A stretch of DNA of 64,000 nt from Agriotes lineatus (GCA_940337035.1 OW679202.1:45277763-45341762), one strand, 5' to 3'. Shown: positions 1-13,218, counted from the first letter of the stretch. The notes: generated by a model from the letters alone, not told the origin. Translations and numbers: made by a program.

Positions 1-3000
1 CGTTTGTTATCGTGCAGATATTTTACAGATAACCTTTAAGGTTTTTATGGCTAATTTCACTACTTTTGTTCGTAATTGTTTTTTCTTAGTCAACATTTTA
101 TCTCAATATATACAATACAGTATATCAGACAACAGGTCTATAGCTAAAATCAGCTTGCGGGCTTGATGAAAATGCTCTGGATTATCATAGCTTTACAGAT
201 GTAGTCTCCAATAAAGCTTTTGCAACATATAATTAGCGTTTTTAATTAAGTCAGCACGACAGCTACAGTAGCGAAATCAGATTTATATTTTTTTACACGT
301 ATTAAATGAAGATTTGATCGAAATTTCCGAAAAAGCGGTTTTACAAAAAATACATCAGGAATAACAGTTTGTAACATATACTCTCTGTAAGTGCCTCTAC
401 ATGAGGTTTTCTTTGTTTGGAGAACTGATTCAAGAAAGGTCTGGAAATTGTGTTTTTGGATTTGACCACTTATTTATTCCTACCAACTGCAAGATGCAAG
501 TGCTTAGCATTATGCTATTGCTTTTGCACGCATTTCAGTTCAACGTGCAGTAGTGCAGTAGCGTATTGATTGGCCGTTGGATTCTTGTACGGGCCGAAAA
601 TTCTCTCTCCATGTTACTTTCCACGGCCATAGTTGTTTCTATCGTTGAATATTATTATAATAACTAAATATATTACAATGAAATTGTTGTTTGAAAATTG
701 TAAATGCATTTCTGCAAGGCTTGTAGCGTTGTAGCATAAGTGGTTTTCCTTTTACGATGGCAACTGCGCTGAAGTCGGAAGAAACGAGGTGAGATGCCTC
801 CCCTGCCATTAATTAGTTAAAAATACCCGACAAAGCACTACCTTGTAAGTTTGTAGGATTAATAAAGGGGAGAACGTCAATTTTATATCCGGTTATAAGT
901 ATTGAAAAAATGCGACATTATCCGATGCATTGATAGGAATAAATATGTTACCCCTTTTTTCGGCTTCCCCTTGGTATGATTAATACACTACCGATGTACT
1001 TGCTTACGTGAAAACATGGTGATATGGAATTTTTGAGTGCATCTGTATCACGTAGAAAGGTTGGTTGTTTATTCCGGTCGAAAAGATTCATCCGATCGTT
1101 TGGTCGCAGCGCTCGTTGCTAATAGTGACAAGTTGAATGGTTGAACCTTTGAAAATGCTTCTATGAATTTACAAAGTAGAAAATCCCTTTTTAACGAACT
1201 TATTAATGAAAAATACATTCCGTTTACATAAAAACAAACTAGACTTTTAGTTTAATGTCCGAGGTTATTAGTTGGCGCGATTGAATGCTGCGGGCCCAAA
1301 ACGGCCGGGATCTCTGTTTAATGACAAAATATCATATTCGCTGCTCGGAGATGCAGCTTTTGCCTTATCTTTAGCAATTTCAAACTTAAATCTGATAAAT
1401 ACATCGCAGACGACGAAGTATTTAGTAAATCCCCAGCTGACATATTACTGGTACATACTTCCTCGTTATATGCAGTTGCTTCGAATTATTATTTTGAGTG
1501 TAGCGGAAGAGCTTAATAAGGAAAGTTAAAGTGAATCCTTATCAAAAATTCGAACTCGTTCTAAATGGAAAATTAGCGAAACACTTCCGCGCAATTCGGG
1601 TTGTTAATAAGTATGTATTATACCCATACCTACAAGTACTATGAAGGGACGTTTCTCCAGACTTGTTTATGGGAAATACGTGGCCAGGAGAAGCGAATAA
1701 TAGCAGTTTTATAGCTAGTTTTAGTAGGTCGTTGATGTCCCGAACCTGGGAAATTGGACTCGAACCAGGAACTTCATTACCTAGTGTCCAGAACGGCGTA
1801 CCTATAGGTTGTATTTACCTATGCGTGTTCCTAGCCATTTATACTAAAGTGTTCGCCTATATTGCCCTTCGCCGAGCGGAGTATCTGCCTATTTGCACGC
1901 TTAGGCTAATTACTAATTAAACCTTATTGAACAGCCACGCTCAAACGCTCAGTCTAACAACTCATTTTTGCGCTCAAGAGTCGCGAAGTATTAATTAACA
2001 AATCGCGTCCGGGGGAGTTCCCCTCTTCGTTGATTTACAAGCTATACGTTTCGAGCAATTGTCGCGCAGTCCACCGTATGTTTAAAAACATTTCCCTTTG
2101 TGAATCTACTTAAGTAGCTAATGAAAATGTGAACCAAACTCGCGTCTCACTCCCTCGCAGGTTAAGAGCATCTTATGACATCGCGTTTCCAAATGAGCCT
2201 CGAGGAAAGACTTAGTCGTCATTAGTCTTCATTAGAAGAGCCCGCTACTGCAAGTTTTTGCTCGACGTTCAAAAGTCACTGTCGGGATAAAGCGAAGTAT
2301 TTTTCTATGCCACAAATTTATTTAGTCAGACGTAACGCAAAATAAAGTGCGCTTTTCAGTTTCATATTTGTTCGATTCGTATGGATGCCCTAATTAGAGC
2401 TGGACGCTTAAGAGCTTTCAAAAGTCTTTTATGGGCGCATTTTGCTTTCAGCTAATATATAGGTTGTTGGCGAATTCCTAACCTTTAAATTCTATGAATC
2501 ACGCACTAATTGACGTGCCCACGAAATGAAACAGTTGTAATCGGCGAATAATGATATTTATTATTTTCCGCTGTATGGAGAGCCGTCGTTTGTGAGATAT
2601 AAGCAAACAATGCCCTTGCCTTGCTCCGAGGCGATTGTATTTCCAGGATATTTCGTTTTGAAAGAAACGAGGCGTGTAACTCGAAAATTTTTGGTTCTGC
2701 GATGGCGTTGTGTAAATGTGTAGACTGGCCGCAATCGGATTCCGTCTTAACAGTGATGTTTATCTGAAATGGAAAGTTGATAAGTCATTTCGGAGAAAGA
2801 TTAACTCGTTTAATATGAACGCTAAAAATCCTTCTCTGTATATTTTCCTCAAGCTGACGTTTAGGAAGAGTATCCAAATTAATTTATATTTGCATGCTTG
2901 AATTTGCTTAGTTATTAATCAATAGTCAACGTTCCCCGTTAGCATCAACAAATTTCTTGCCGGCAGAGTTTAACGTGATGGTTTTGTTTCCACAGATTAC

Positions 3001-5560
3001 AATGCGTTTACTTTATTAGAGAACGCAGAATTTCTGCGAACCTAGGTATACGAATACATATGAATACACTGGGCAAGGTGAAACATCACAACGTTTTCAT
3101 TCCTCTTGTAAAATACTAAAAACGTTTTCTAAAAATAAATTTCATGCTCTAAAATTGAGCACTGCAGCACAGATTGGCAGTGGCGTAAATAAAAAAAATA
3201 ATTAAAGGTGACTAAGTGCAAGGTATTTGTTGTAACGCGGATGAAAGCTGTAGATAATGTTAAGTTATATCGTCTATTTATAAATTCGCGGACAGACCAA
3301 GGTTTATTTTCACATGATGCATCTTCCTTTCCTTCTGCTTCTTCCTTCTTTCTTTCTAGATTGCAGCCTGTTTCCTTTAATAGTTTCCTTGGCTATTCTA
3401 TGTCTAAGTTTTCAATTCTAATTACGTGTCTCTTTCACTCCTTATAGGAGGTATTTCGGAATTTAGTCAACTTATAAGATTATTAACGACATCTGGTTCG
3501 CTCTCCCATATAGCAATCTGCTAAGGCGGGTTCTAATTTGATTTCGATTAGCGCATGTCACGCTTAGTTAGGTTTTTCTACTGGCCAATAGAGAGCGCCT
3601 TGAGTATCATTGTAAAATTCACCGCTTATAAATGACTTTATGCTTTTAATGAATTTTTGGCGTACTTCAGACTGCAATTTGATACGTGCTGTGGTCCAAT
3701 TGGCGGGTACTTAGGGACGTTTAATAAGAACTTTCACCAATCAAACGGTAATACGTGCCCATAATTTAGCGCCACGTGCATTCTTTCGTCATTGTTGCCA
3801 AGTGCTCAAAATGTTCTACTCTGTGTGAACAAAAAGGTAGAGACCATTATTAAAGTAAGATAGTCAGAGACGCCGTCGGCTTTTATCATGGCAGAAGAAA
3901 AAAAACGCGAGAAGCGTTAGAACTCCAAGCTTTATTTTACCTCAGCCCATTGCAGAATTGTACCCCTGCGGGGTTGCGTAGTTAAGTTCTGCGAAACTGA
4001 GCTGTAAAGTGGTTAACCCTCTTAATCTCGCGTTGCAGTGGAAGTTTTTCCTCGAATTAAACAGTGTTGGCGGATGAACAGGTTGATTTCACTTAATTGA
4101 AAGTATTGTTAAGCTACGACGTGTGAAACGTTCGCTAACGCTGTTGTGGCAACACCCAAAGGCAGTTAAAAAAGCAGTATTGGGTGTGGTTTACAAAGCA
4201 ACTAGAGGCTTGTATTTTAAAGATCCTTCAGCACCAAGTAACTGTGTCCTGAATTAGCTTTCCGACAAGGTATTTGTAAAGGGATTTTACTTACTAAGTT
4301 TCTGAATAAACTATACCAGTGCTACCCGAGAGATCAGAGTGGTGCGCTATGCGTCAGTAACTTAACCCGATTGATTGCCAAATTTACTTGGACTTGAAAG
4401 TTTCATTGGTGCTTCCAGCGCAAGTAGAAATATTAATGTGAATTAATATAGACACTACGTCTGTTTTTGATGCTTAAAAAGTTTGTAAAAGTTCCATTGA
4501 GCCCAGCACCCTTGCTCGCATACCTTATTTATCGGGGGTCCTTATAATTTGTTCTGTGTAATTTGATTTAACAATTTTATTTTTGTGTTTGCTGTCTCAC
4601 TTATATTTCAGAGTGGAATAAACTATGCTTGTTAAATTACCTTTTGTCTTTTTATGTTTATGAATAGTTTGCTAAAACAATAAATAACGTACTCAAATGC
4701 GTTTAGCGTGAAAGCTGTTTATGTGAAAGCATTTTTAAAAATAAAATGTAACGGAAAGTTGACTTTAGGAACAAGCAATTGAATTCCAAAGTAAGTATTT
4801 TGCACGAGGCTTAATTACCTTGACTGTGGCGAGGCATCTCCAACAAGGATTGAGAGTTACGGTGATATGTCGCCCAAACACAATAACTATTTTTTTCTTT
4901 ATCTTAAAACAGAACCGGACTTACGAGTTTCGTAAGCCATGCTTTCTTACTGGCTAGCTGAGGTCTATCAGAAGCGTTTCTACCGCTTGCCTCCTAATGC
5001 AATTCAAGCCTATGGTAAGTGCGGTCTCGTCTTAAAGTTACTGTTATTTCTTTCGACTAGTGTTTTTCCACTAAGCTATCTGCAATTTTACTTCCATAGA
5101 GTTATTTTTACAAAAACTCTATTGAAGTATTATTTCCTTATGGCGTTGTGTTCTTTACCTTTTAATTGTGTTCTTGCAGCTTCTATCATTTTGACGTATA
5201 AGTATACCTACTACTGCTTTGTTCGCATTTCCTGTTCACCGACAACGACATCCAACAAGCTACTCAATCCACGTATTTAATATCGCAGGCATAAAAAATA
5301 AATAAAATTATTTCAGAGTATTGCCCAAGCTCACCAGAAACTTATTGGTCCAATGACATAATTGGCAAACCATCTTCCAAGGCGTTAGTACTAGAAAAGT
5401 ACTCGCTATTGGGAACTCGACGAACTACCTTTTAAGTAAGCAAGTTTGACCAGTGCACTAACTTACATTATCAGAACTCGATAATTTCAGCTTTTCCTGT
5501 TTGATATTTGACAACTTAATAGCTTGGGTTTGGACCTTGTTCTAATCGACATGTTCGTTA
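1..5560. other. No gene recognised (non-coding, single-copy-looking)
   Basis: I see no domain, transposase or RT motif and no intact tRNA-like promoter here. The longest open frame, 113 codons at 4939-5280 on the plus strand, has no recognisable domain and shows no splice context I can defend. The text looks less repetitive than the rest of the window. TAATTA-type core words occur around 810, 1905, 1990 and 2390, which are common in AT-rich DNA and prove nothing alone. It could be intronic or intergenic host sequence. Confidence 0.5.
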
Positions 5561-7100
5561 GCCTAAATAGATGTTAAAGTTTTCAGTTCTATTCTTTTAG
5601 TCACTTGTTTTGCTTCAGGTGTTTCAGCGTATGTTTCTATCCCTTATATTAGTACCGATTGTGTATTTTTTAAAATAAATTTTTACTATATTTGGCGGTT
5701 ATAAATGTTTTGGTTCAAATGGTATATCTGATAGAATCAAATATTTTTTGTGCTTGAGACGGTGCTTCAGTCACTTGGTTTCTGGTTTATTCGTTGGTCT
5801 GCGTCTTTTGTTCTATTAGAACATTATGTGTTTCTCTTCTGTTAGTGTCTTCTCCTCTGCATTATTTGTATATTCCAAGTTTGTTTCTTTCAGTTTCCTT
5901 TCCTCACTGTTTTCAGCATATTGTAAAAGAACTTTTGGTGTTTATTAAAATCTTCTTCAATTGCTTGTCTAAATTTTCCCAGCTCCCAGTTTTGCTTATT
6001 TAATTGCTTCTTTTACCTGATTTTTCGTAACCAATTTGCAACAAATTTGCATCAATTTTTAATTTGCGGCAGCTTTCCTTGGATGATATTAGCATGGTGC
6101 CTTTGAAAATTTCCCATTCCTTCTCTACTGCTTTGTCTTCTATTGTCTATCTGAGGTTTTGTTCCTACATCTCTTGGTAGAGTTTTCTCGTTTTATTGTC
6201 CTGCATGCTAAAGCTTATTATTTTTTCTTTGCTGTTTCTATTTTTAATCCATTTCTGGTATGTTGTGAGGTCTCACCACCCACTCCACTCCTGTCTTTGC
6301 CCACTGGTTAGCGTCTGTTCCTGAATAGAATAGTGTGCTTCCTTTTGGAATCATTTCCATTATTTTTCCTTGTTCTTTGTCTCTATAATGCCCAACATTG
6401 CAATAGATTTTCCATTTGTTCGTCTTGTATTCCATTTGCCAACACTTTTACTTCTATGCTCTGTAGATTCTGCATGTGTTATTATCGTTACTTCTTTACT
6501 GGTGAGCCTTTTCGTTGAGTGTATCGTCGTGTGGTGTCCGGTACTTATGCGCTTTGCTAGTTCTTTTGTACTGGCCTTGTTCCTTGGTTCATTTAACACG
6601 TCGTGTATTTTGGGGTTCCAATTCTGCTTGATTTTCTTCCTGTATCTTACTTTAGCTTCTCAGCATGTCTTCCTCGCTTCTCTGGAAATGTTTCTGTGTT
6701 CTGCTTGGACACTCCTTTCGTCTAAACTATTCTGGACTTTTGTATTTACTTTCTAGTTTATCTTTAATAAACTGTTCTACTCCCTTAATTCGTCCTGTAC
6801 ACCTTTCTCCTTTAGTGTCGCTGTTTTTTATTCTAGTTGCTTATTTCCTTACTCTGATCTCTTGTTTTCAATTCCTGTTTCAATTCTCCATTCTCTTCCA
6901 TGGTTGTGTTCTCTAATCATTTCCGTTATCTCACACATATTTTCGTCCTGGATTCTCGGTTCGCCTACTATTTTTTTTTACTGGAATCCGGGTGACCTGG
7001 TTACCTTTTGACTATTTTCGCGCCGTGAAACTTAAATTTTTTGTTCTTCGCCTTATTTGTTTTCTATGTTCACTTGGTTAGATTCTTAAATCTCTACTAT
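5560..7100 (-). pseudogene. Non-LTR retrotransposon remnant, endonuclease region
   Basis: Reading the reverse strand gives pieces of an APE-type endonuclease broken across frames. A segment near 6600-6440 contains KEVTIITHAEST, resembling the endonuclease start. The frame at 6435-6244 contains GSTLFYSGTDANQWAKTGV, which resembles the 'LFYSG...R/QWA.GVG' block of RTE-like endonucleases. Further down (about 6110-6040) WEIFKGTMLISSKESCRK resembles the linker between endonuclease and RT. No RT core follows, so the copy is truncated or deleted there. The strand is strongly purine-rich, as in the related remnants near 11 kb and 36 kb. Clade assignment (RTE-like) is inference; the element is dead. 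Confidence 0.55.
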
Positions 7101-7139
7101 TTTTACTAAGCCTCTGATCCCGAACCTGCAGACATAAGC

Positions 7140-9260
7140 TACATTATATATTTCTTTAGAAGAAAATTTATCAAACAACTTGTCTATTTTACAAAATATC
7201 AGGTGCCTCAAATAATGGCAAGCATAATTTAAAATCACTCTCTATGGATACAGAATTTGTTACACTTTGTAATAGAATTTGTTGTACATTTGAGGAAAAT
7301 GAATAGAAATGCACCATTAAATTGCTCCTTCCTTTGTATCGCATTGGCGAGGCCCTGCGCAAACGCTCCACTTGCTACTTCGCTCTGTCGCCTCGATCTC
7401 GTTGTATTTACCTAACATTAAATTGAAACTAATTGGTATTTTTCTACTGGCACTTTTCCCCATAGTACTTTTGCCCGAGATTCCGATGAAACAGATACAG
7501 GTTTTTATAAATCGAGGAACATAACACGCAGTCCGTCCGAATGATTTGATTAACTTTTAGTCACGGTAATATGGTTTTTCACCTTCTGAAAAAATCAATT
7601 GTGGTGTCTTAAAGTTGATGTGATGCTGTTATATCATTTAGTGAATTAATATGTCATCAACGTCATCGTATACGTCATTATATACGAAGCAAATAAAATT
7701 GGCTTTATTAATACTCAAAGTACAGAAAATCCGTGATTATCAATGCCAAATATAATGCAAACATGTAGATTAAATTGCGTTTGAAGTTATATAACGTTGT
7801 GAATGCACATTTTTGTTTGGAGAAAGAAGAAGTATTTTCTGTTTTATGACGACATTGTACGTGTTGCAAACTAAGTTTCCGAGTTGCATCTACTACCTTG
7901 ATTTTGCTAATAACAAGTATTCGCTATGTTCTTAATTTATAAAACAATGGAAGTGTGCTTTTCTATCTGAAAATAGGTCGCCAATTTTTCCCTTCCATAC
8001 TTTTGGGGCCATGAACTCTAACGACAAAACACTGATTAAATTTTTATAATTTACAATCGGGTACTTTCATTTAATAACTTCATATATTATGGTAATGTTA
8101 TTATATGCAGCTCCTGTTCGTACTATTTTAATTCTTCTTAGGTTCGATCAAATACGTCGTGATCCAGGAAAAGGGTCACAAATTGACAACTTCTTAGAAA
8201 CTACCACGGTCGACTAAATTCAAATTCTAGACGGGTTATATAATTTTAAAAATCTCATCCTATTGCCGCTCTAAACTATTTGTGTCTGCTGCTCAACATT
8301 GCCCTGGAGGGCCACAAACACACCAACGCACTTTCTCATATGGTGTAATTCCGGCAGCTGCGTGTGGCATAAAATATCCATAATATTCCAATTTTAGCAT
8401 GATTAACCTAATAAAAGATTGCAGAACTTTAAAGCATAACAACACAGACAGCATAAATATAATGTGCCCTTTGAGAAGATTCTAATGAACTTGTTGCACG
8501 TATGTATGTTATCTAATCCATGTGTATGATAGTTAATCATGTTTAAAAGTATGGTAGGTCTCATCTCTTAGTTGAAACTAGCATTAAAGTCTTTTTATGC
8601 ATGTTTGTACTAAATATCACCTCTTTATTTTTAAGCTGATGTACATAGACATTTTGCGATTAAGAATGTTCTCTTCAATACTGACCATTCTTTTTCAATC
8701 ATGATCAGCCCAATAATTTGCAAACTCTTAATAAATTAAAAGTAGTTTTTTGTACAATTTCCTCATCATTACATATCTCAATAGGTTCTTTCTGAACGAA
8801 ACTGTGTATATAGTCGTATTAGGTTTTGAGATATCCACATAAGTATTTATTATTGCATTAATTTAAATTAAAAGATCCGATCAATTCACTTGCCGTAGTA
8901 GACACAGTTACTATTTATTTGAAACGGTTTTAATTAAACGCTACAATTAATGAAAACATCTGTAAAGTGTTTTACTCAGAACTTCCCTCGCAAGTGGCGT
9001 TGTTTCACGAAACAATTTTAAAAACCAAAAGAAACTAGGGGTTAAACAGAAACACTTGATAATGAGAATTAGATCCATTTTCAAATAAAAGACATTATAC
9101 CTACGGTGGTTACGATTCACTGCCTGCAAATGTGATTTCAACGCTTGGCCATTTGTCGTATGCTGCCACACTTCACCTTTCGGATCTCTGCGATGCAGTA
9201 CCATTAAATACAACTCACTTATTCGTTGCCGCTTCTTGTTTCTTACAACATTTATCCTGT
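7140..9260. other. No gene recognised
   Basis: AT-rich stretch without recognisable coding or mobile-element motifs. A reverse-strand open frame of 88 codons (9213-8947) has no family I recognise. It starts beside the Helentron-type repeat at 9262, so it may be chance. No paired inverted repeats were noticed. Confidence 0.4.
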
Positions 9261-9261
9261 G

Positions 9262-9658
9262 TCTGTTGGGTCCCAGTTAAGCAAAAATAAACACAATTTT
9301 ATTTTTAAGATGCTCACCTTGTATATGTTGCTTCTAAAATATGCCCCTTTTCGTCAAGAGTAAAAACCTGTGCTATGTGCAAAATATTGCTTTCATTTAA
9401 GTAGTACTTCTTGAGTTAAATCAGAAATAAGCAGAATTATATTTTTTAAGGTGCTCACGCCTGTATATATTCTACCGAAATTTTCTCGGTTTCATGCCAG
9501 ATAGGCCTATAATCCACGTGCAAATTTCGACGGAATCGAGAAAATATGTTTTTCGTCATCTAGGGACCCTGAAACGTGAAGATCTGAAGAAATCCCAGAA
9601 GGTGATTAACGTGATTAGTCGCAATTACAATTCCTTCGTCTTTTAGACTAGGGAAGCT
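9262..9658 (+). repeat. Helentron-associated-type interspersed repeat, copy A
   Basis: First of six related segments in the window. It has two tandem core units of about 143 bp; their shared start reads AAGATGCTCACC at 9306 and AAGGTGCTCACG at about 9449. Each core carries a block whose complement reads TTTTGCACATAG. Next comes a block with GACCCTGAAACGTGAAGATC, and the right end is a short stem-loop (TTCCTTCGTC...GGGAAG, about 9631-9656). The (TCTG)n stretch seen in copies D and E is absent. Tandem core plus microsatellite plus terminal palindrome is the architecture known for Helentron-associated elements such as DINE-1; assignment to that class is inference. No coding capacity. Confidence 0.55.
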
Positions 9659-9984
9659 TAAAACACAACAGTGTATACCCTACTCATATTAACACTCTGT
9701 TCTTTAAACAGCATGTTTCTGTGATGCAGAACAAACATATAATTAAGGAGAAAATTTACACTTAGGTTACCCGTCCTAACTTACTAGGAAACTGTCTATT
9801 ACTAATTATTCTATTGATAGCAATTGTAGATATTTCTGTGAATCTTCACATCACCTGAAAGATAGCCAGACAAAACAACATAGCGGCAGTATTTAGCAAC
9901 TGCTTAAAGATGTTTTGACTATTATTTACTAAATCGCTATTCCGAAAAATATGTAAATGGGTAATGTCAATTACATTCATTTGA

Positions 9985-10085
9985 AAATTTCAAAAAAATA
10001 TTGTGGCCGGTGGGATTTGAACTCAGACCCCGACGGTGCTAGGCCGGCGCTTTGCTTCTGGACCACGGAATCTCACTTGCATTAT
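9985..10085 (-). repeat. tRNA-derived SINE head (reverse strand)
   Basis: On the reverse strand, about 10082-10012 reads as a tRNA-like pol III promoter: a box A-like TCCGTGGTCCAGAAGC followed by a box B-like GAGTTCAAATCCC at the usual spacing, ending in a T-arm-like GGGATTTGAACTC complement. An A-rich tract follows toward 9990. The tRNA fold is imperfect and the copy lies between two Helentron-type repeats, so I call it a SINE relic and not a functional tRNA gene. No clear target duplication was found. Confidence 0.5.
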
Positions 10086-10124
10086 GGGCTTACGACAACG
10101 GTATAAACGTCGCTCTAACGATAG

Positions 10125-10522
10125 CACTGTCCACCCTGTAATGTTGGGTCCAAAATATGCCCTTTTTTGCCAAGGGTGAAAATCTGCGCTATGTGGACAG
10201 TATTACTTTTATTTAACTAATAGTTCTTGTTGACAAAGCAAACATAGGTCGATTTTAATTTTTTAACATGCTCACCCTGTATATATTTAATTAAAATTCT
10301 TTCGGTTTCGAACCAGGTGGACACATAATTCGCAATCAAAATATCTTTTATTTCCAACAATTAGTTTTTAAGCTATACCGCAAACAGACGGACAAAAAGG
10401 CGGAATTTAGAAAACTGGGTTTTTGTCATCGAAGAACCCTGAAACGTGAAGAACTGAAGAAATTTCGGAGAGTGACTTTTTCACAGTTGTAATACTACCT
10501 TACTTTTAAACGAGGAAATTAA
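10125..10522 (+). repeat. Helentron-associated-type interspersed repeat, copy B
   Basis: Same order as copy A: a core unit beginning TTGGGTCCAAAATATGCCC, the GTGCTCACC-like junction (ATGCTCACCCTGTATAT at about 10268), a diverged remnant of the microsatellite area (CAAACAGACGGACAAAAAGG), then GAACCCTGAAACGTGAAG and a decayed terminal stem-loop (CTTACTTTTAAACGAGGAAA). It has one core unit and is more diverged than copy A. Non-coding. Confidence 0.5.
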
Positions 10523-10859
10523 AAAATCAAATATATGAGGAATAACATAAAACAAAATCTAATGTTTAATGCTGCGAATATTAAATTGTCGACAAACAAA
10601 GTTGGGGGATGTAAAATTTTTCCATATTTTACTAGTATGTAAAATTATTTACGAGAGTAAGATGAATTTAATAACATATTGTTATAGTAGGAACTACAAA
10701 AGAATGTACTAAATACGCAATTTAACTCAAACAAATAATATTTTAATAGTGAGTCCCTTCAACACACTCCCCACCCCTTCTATACACCGCTGCATACGCG
10801 TTTTTCATTTTTCAAAGCAGCGCTGATCAGTAGTCAAGCTCTTCAGCAGAAAAACCATT

Positions 10860-11600
10860 TTTGCCTTTACCTGTTTCCTCTTCTTCTCCTTCTTTGGGGC
10901 TACAGACCCTTAAAGAACCTTGGACCGCTCCACAACATCGTGCCACTCCATTCTATCTTAGGTTTTAGCTTTCCATCTTCTCACTTTTTCAAACTTTTTC
11001 TTGGGTCTTTTTCTTAGTCGTCTACCCTATTATTTTAATCAATATGCTTTTCTAGGAGCGCTTTCTTCTTTCATTCTATGGAGGTGGCCCAGGTAGTGCG
11101 CTTTCCGTCTCCTGTCTTGGTATTTCTGTACTGTTATTCTTGTCTTTCTTTGCATCATCTTCGCTCTTGCATGTTTTCTTAGTTGATGTGTTTGTTTACA
11201 CTCTTTGCCATACCAGTGGTTTTTAGTTCTTCTTTGTTTTTGGCCCAAAACTTTAATTACTGCATTATTAACTATTTGTTATATCTTTTCCCATCGTTCT
11301 TCTATTGTCCCTGTTGCTTGGTTATTCTTCTTAATTTACTGGGCTACTCTGAGCTGGCAGTTATGTCTTATATAGTCATCTATTAGTAAATCTGTATTGG
11401 ATTGTTGTTGTTTACTATCTCTTTATTGTTGTATATTTTTTTTATTCTTTTGTTTGCACACCCCTTTCACTGGAAAGTGTCTATATTCTATTTCTTCGCC
11501 TTGTAACCTCTTAATACTATTTTTACATTTTGTTTAGGTGGTAGGTGTACTGCCCTTTTCAATTTCTCGTAAAACGCATCCTTTTTATGGCTCGGCATTC
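10860..11600 (-). pseudogene. Non-LTR retrotransposon remnant: linker joined to C-terminal tail
   Basis: The reverse-strand frame 11248-11039 reads KNHWYGKECKQTHQLRKHAR, then RAKMMQRKTR and YQDRRRKAH, resembling the basic linker between endonuclease and RT (WW/WY.EEC...R). Directly downstream (11030-10880) the reverse strand reads RRLRKRPKKKFEKVRRWKAK and DRMEWHDVVERSKVL then a stop, which resembles the extreme C-terminus of such elements (GRPKKRW...DR..W...VE.AK). The RT catalytic core is missing between them. This points to a large internal deletion or template jump. RTE/CR1-like is an inference. The purine-rich coding strand shows as a T-rich plus strand. Confidence 0.55.
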
Positions 11601-12822
11601 TCTATTGATGCGAGGAAATTTATAAACGTGTTACTCGTAGACATTTCTTCGATTTTTAAGAAGCAAATCATTTCGTTAATTGCTTTAAAATCTTTGTTTT
11701 TCCTTCTTGTTTATTAGACAACCTTTTACTTCTTTTACTAACTACTAATAAGTTCCTTTCGAAGCATTGTTTTACTTTTGCAAGCTGAAAGTTTTAAATT
11801 GACTCGATTTTAAACTCGGCAGGAGAGCTTAATGGCATTAGCTGTAAACAACTTTTAAATTCAAACTAAACAGCGAAACAAAACAACACTAGTTCCTTTC
11901 AATGCGAAAGGCAATAACTATTACCACCTATTCTCGCCTTGAGGTTTGCTTCTCCCTTATAGTCTACAGGCCGGTTTTCATATAAAGGCGAGGAGACCGC
12001 AAAGAGAACCATGAGGAACTCCTTTTGATATGGTCTAATTTGGTTGAACACTCACTACCATGTTTTTTATTTACACAGAGGTCCTGAAGCCGGTCGACTT
12101 TAATATGCCAACTGAGTACTTCTCTTCATCTGTATGGGCGGTCTGTGCCATAAAAGGAACACTAGTTTGAATAATTAACTTAGCCACTGGGGATTTAACA
12201 ATTTTTTAATAATTAATGTACTGGCTGGTATATTTGCTCCTACATACTATTAAGATCATGGAATAAAAGATACACTATCTTATCTCAAAGAAAAATGTAA
12301 ATTCTTAGACTATACGCCACCAGCAAGTAGTAGCACTTTTACGTAACGAAGGACTTCCGAATTTGTTCCGTGTCATTATTGAGGTGGAAGAACTCTCAAC
12401 GCTTCGCCCAATTTAATAAAGGTCTTCATGAGGAGGGTAGCCAAATAGCACGGTATCTCAACGAGTAACCCACGGCAGAGGCGGCAAGGGAAGGGATAGA
12501 AGAGCATGGTAACTTAACGTGTGAACCAGGCCAGAGGGGAAACTTTTCTAAGGATGGGAAGGAGGAAATTTATAATCAACAGTTGGCGAGGTCTGAGTGA
12601 AGAGGGCGGTGGGCGAAATGTAAATAAAACATAGAAAATTAAGCATAGAAATAAGTCTCTGTTAGGTCAAATATTGACAGTGTAAGTTAGAAGCAAAGTC
12701 AAAAGCGTTGCTTTTTCTGATGTGATTAAATTATCGAATATAAAATTTCTTCTTTATTTTATATAGGCCTAATTCTAAATGGGAAATAGAGATGATTTCC
12801 AAGACAATAATTTGCAGTAAAT
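11600..12822. other. No gene recognised
   Basis: I see no coding or repeat signature. The part around 11940-12130 is somewhat less AT-rich, and 12360-12620 is purine-rich, but neither holds a supported open frame. Confidence 0.4.
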
Positions 12823-12836
12823 TACTTTAACGAGAA
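12823..12836. repeat. Left target-site duplication of the 12.8-kb SINE
   Basis: TACTTTAACGAGAA, identical to 13205-13218. It marks the integration site of the SINE between the two copies and is typical in length for LINE-mediated retroposition. Confidence 0.85.
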
Positions 12837-13204
12837 TACACTGCGTGGCGCAGATGGGTTAGCGCCAGGCTTGCATTAAGCAAGTCCTCAGTTCGAATCC
12901 CGCTGGGGTCGGAATTTTTCCGTATCCTTGGCGATTAGAATCGGGCTCAGTGAGACCATTCACAGTTGGGCACCAAATTAACTGTGCTCTACTCAGAACC
13001 ACAGACCTAAGAGTTAGAGTAAGAAGGTCAACACATAAACATGACACACACTTCACACAATGGTTGCTGTGCAAGCACAAAAGGCGCGCTCCATCTTTGT
13101 ATCCCGAATCCGGGGCAAGTTGAGCATTGTACGGCCAGATGCAAGCACATGAAGCACCAGCCTCTACACCGCAAGGTAAAATGAGGGTAATGATAATACA
13201 TACA
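12837..13204 (+). mobile_element. Full-length tRNA-derived SINE with target-site duplication
   Basis: The element starts with a tRNA-like head: box A TGGCGCAGATGGGTTAGCG at about 12845-12863, and box B GTTCGAATCCC at 12891-12901. A unique body of roughly 270 bp follows, then a short 3' tail of ATAATGATAATACATACATAC type. It is flanked by a perfect 14-bp duplication (12823-12836 and 13205-13218), so both ends are defined and the length is 368 bp. It has no protein; transcription would be by RNA polymerase III from the internal promoter, with mobilisation in trans by a LINE. The TA-containing tandem tail suggests an RTE- or CR1-type partner, which is inference. An open frame on the reverse strand across it is fortuitous. 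Confidence 0.85.
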
Positions 13205-13218
13205 TACTTTAACGAGAA
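13205..13218. repeat. Right target-site duplication of the 12.8-kb SINE
   Basis: TACTTTAACGAGAA, identical to 12823-12836, directly after the SINE tail. Confidence 0.85.

Noticed and set aside
1735..1830. Reverse-strand T-arm-like sequence (GGTTCGAGTCC) suggesting a tRNA gene or SINE
   Set aside because: No convincing box A at the right distance and the T-stem and acceptor stem do not pair.
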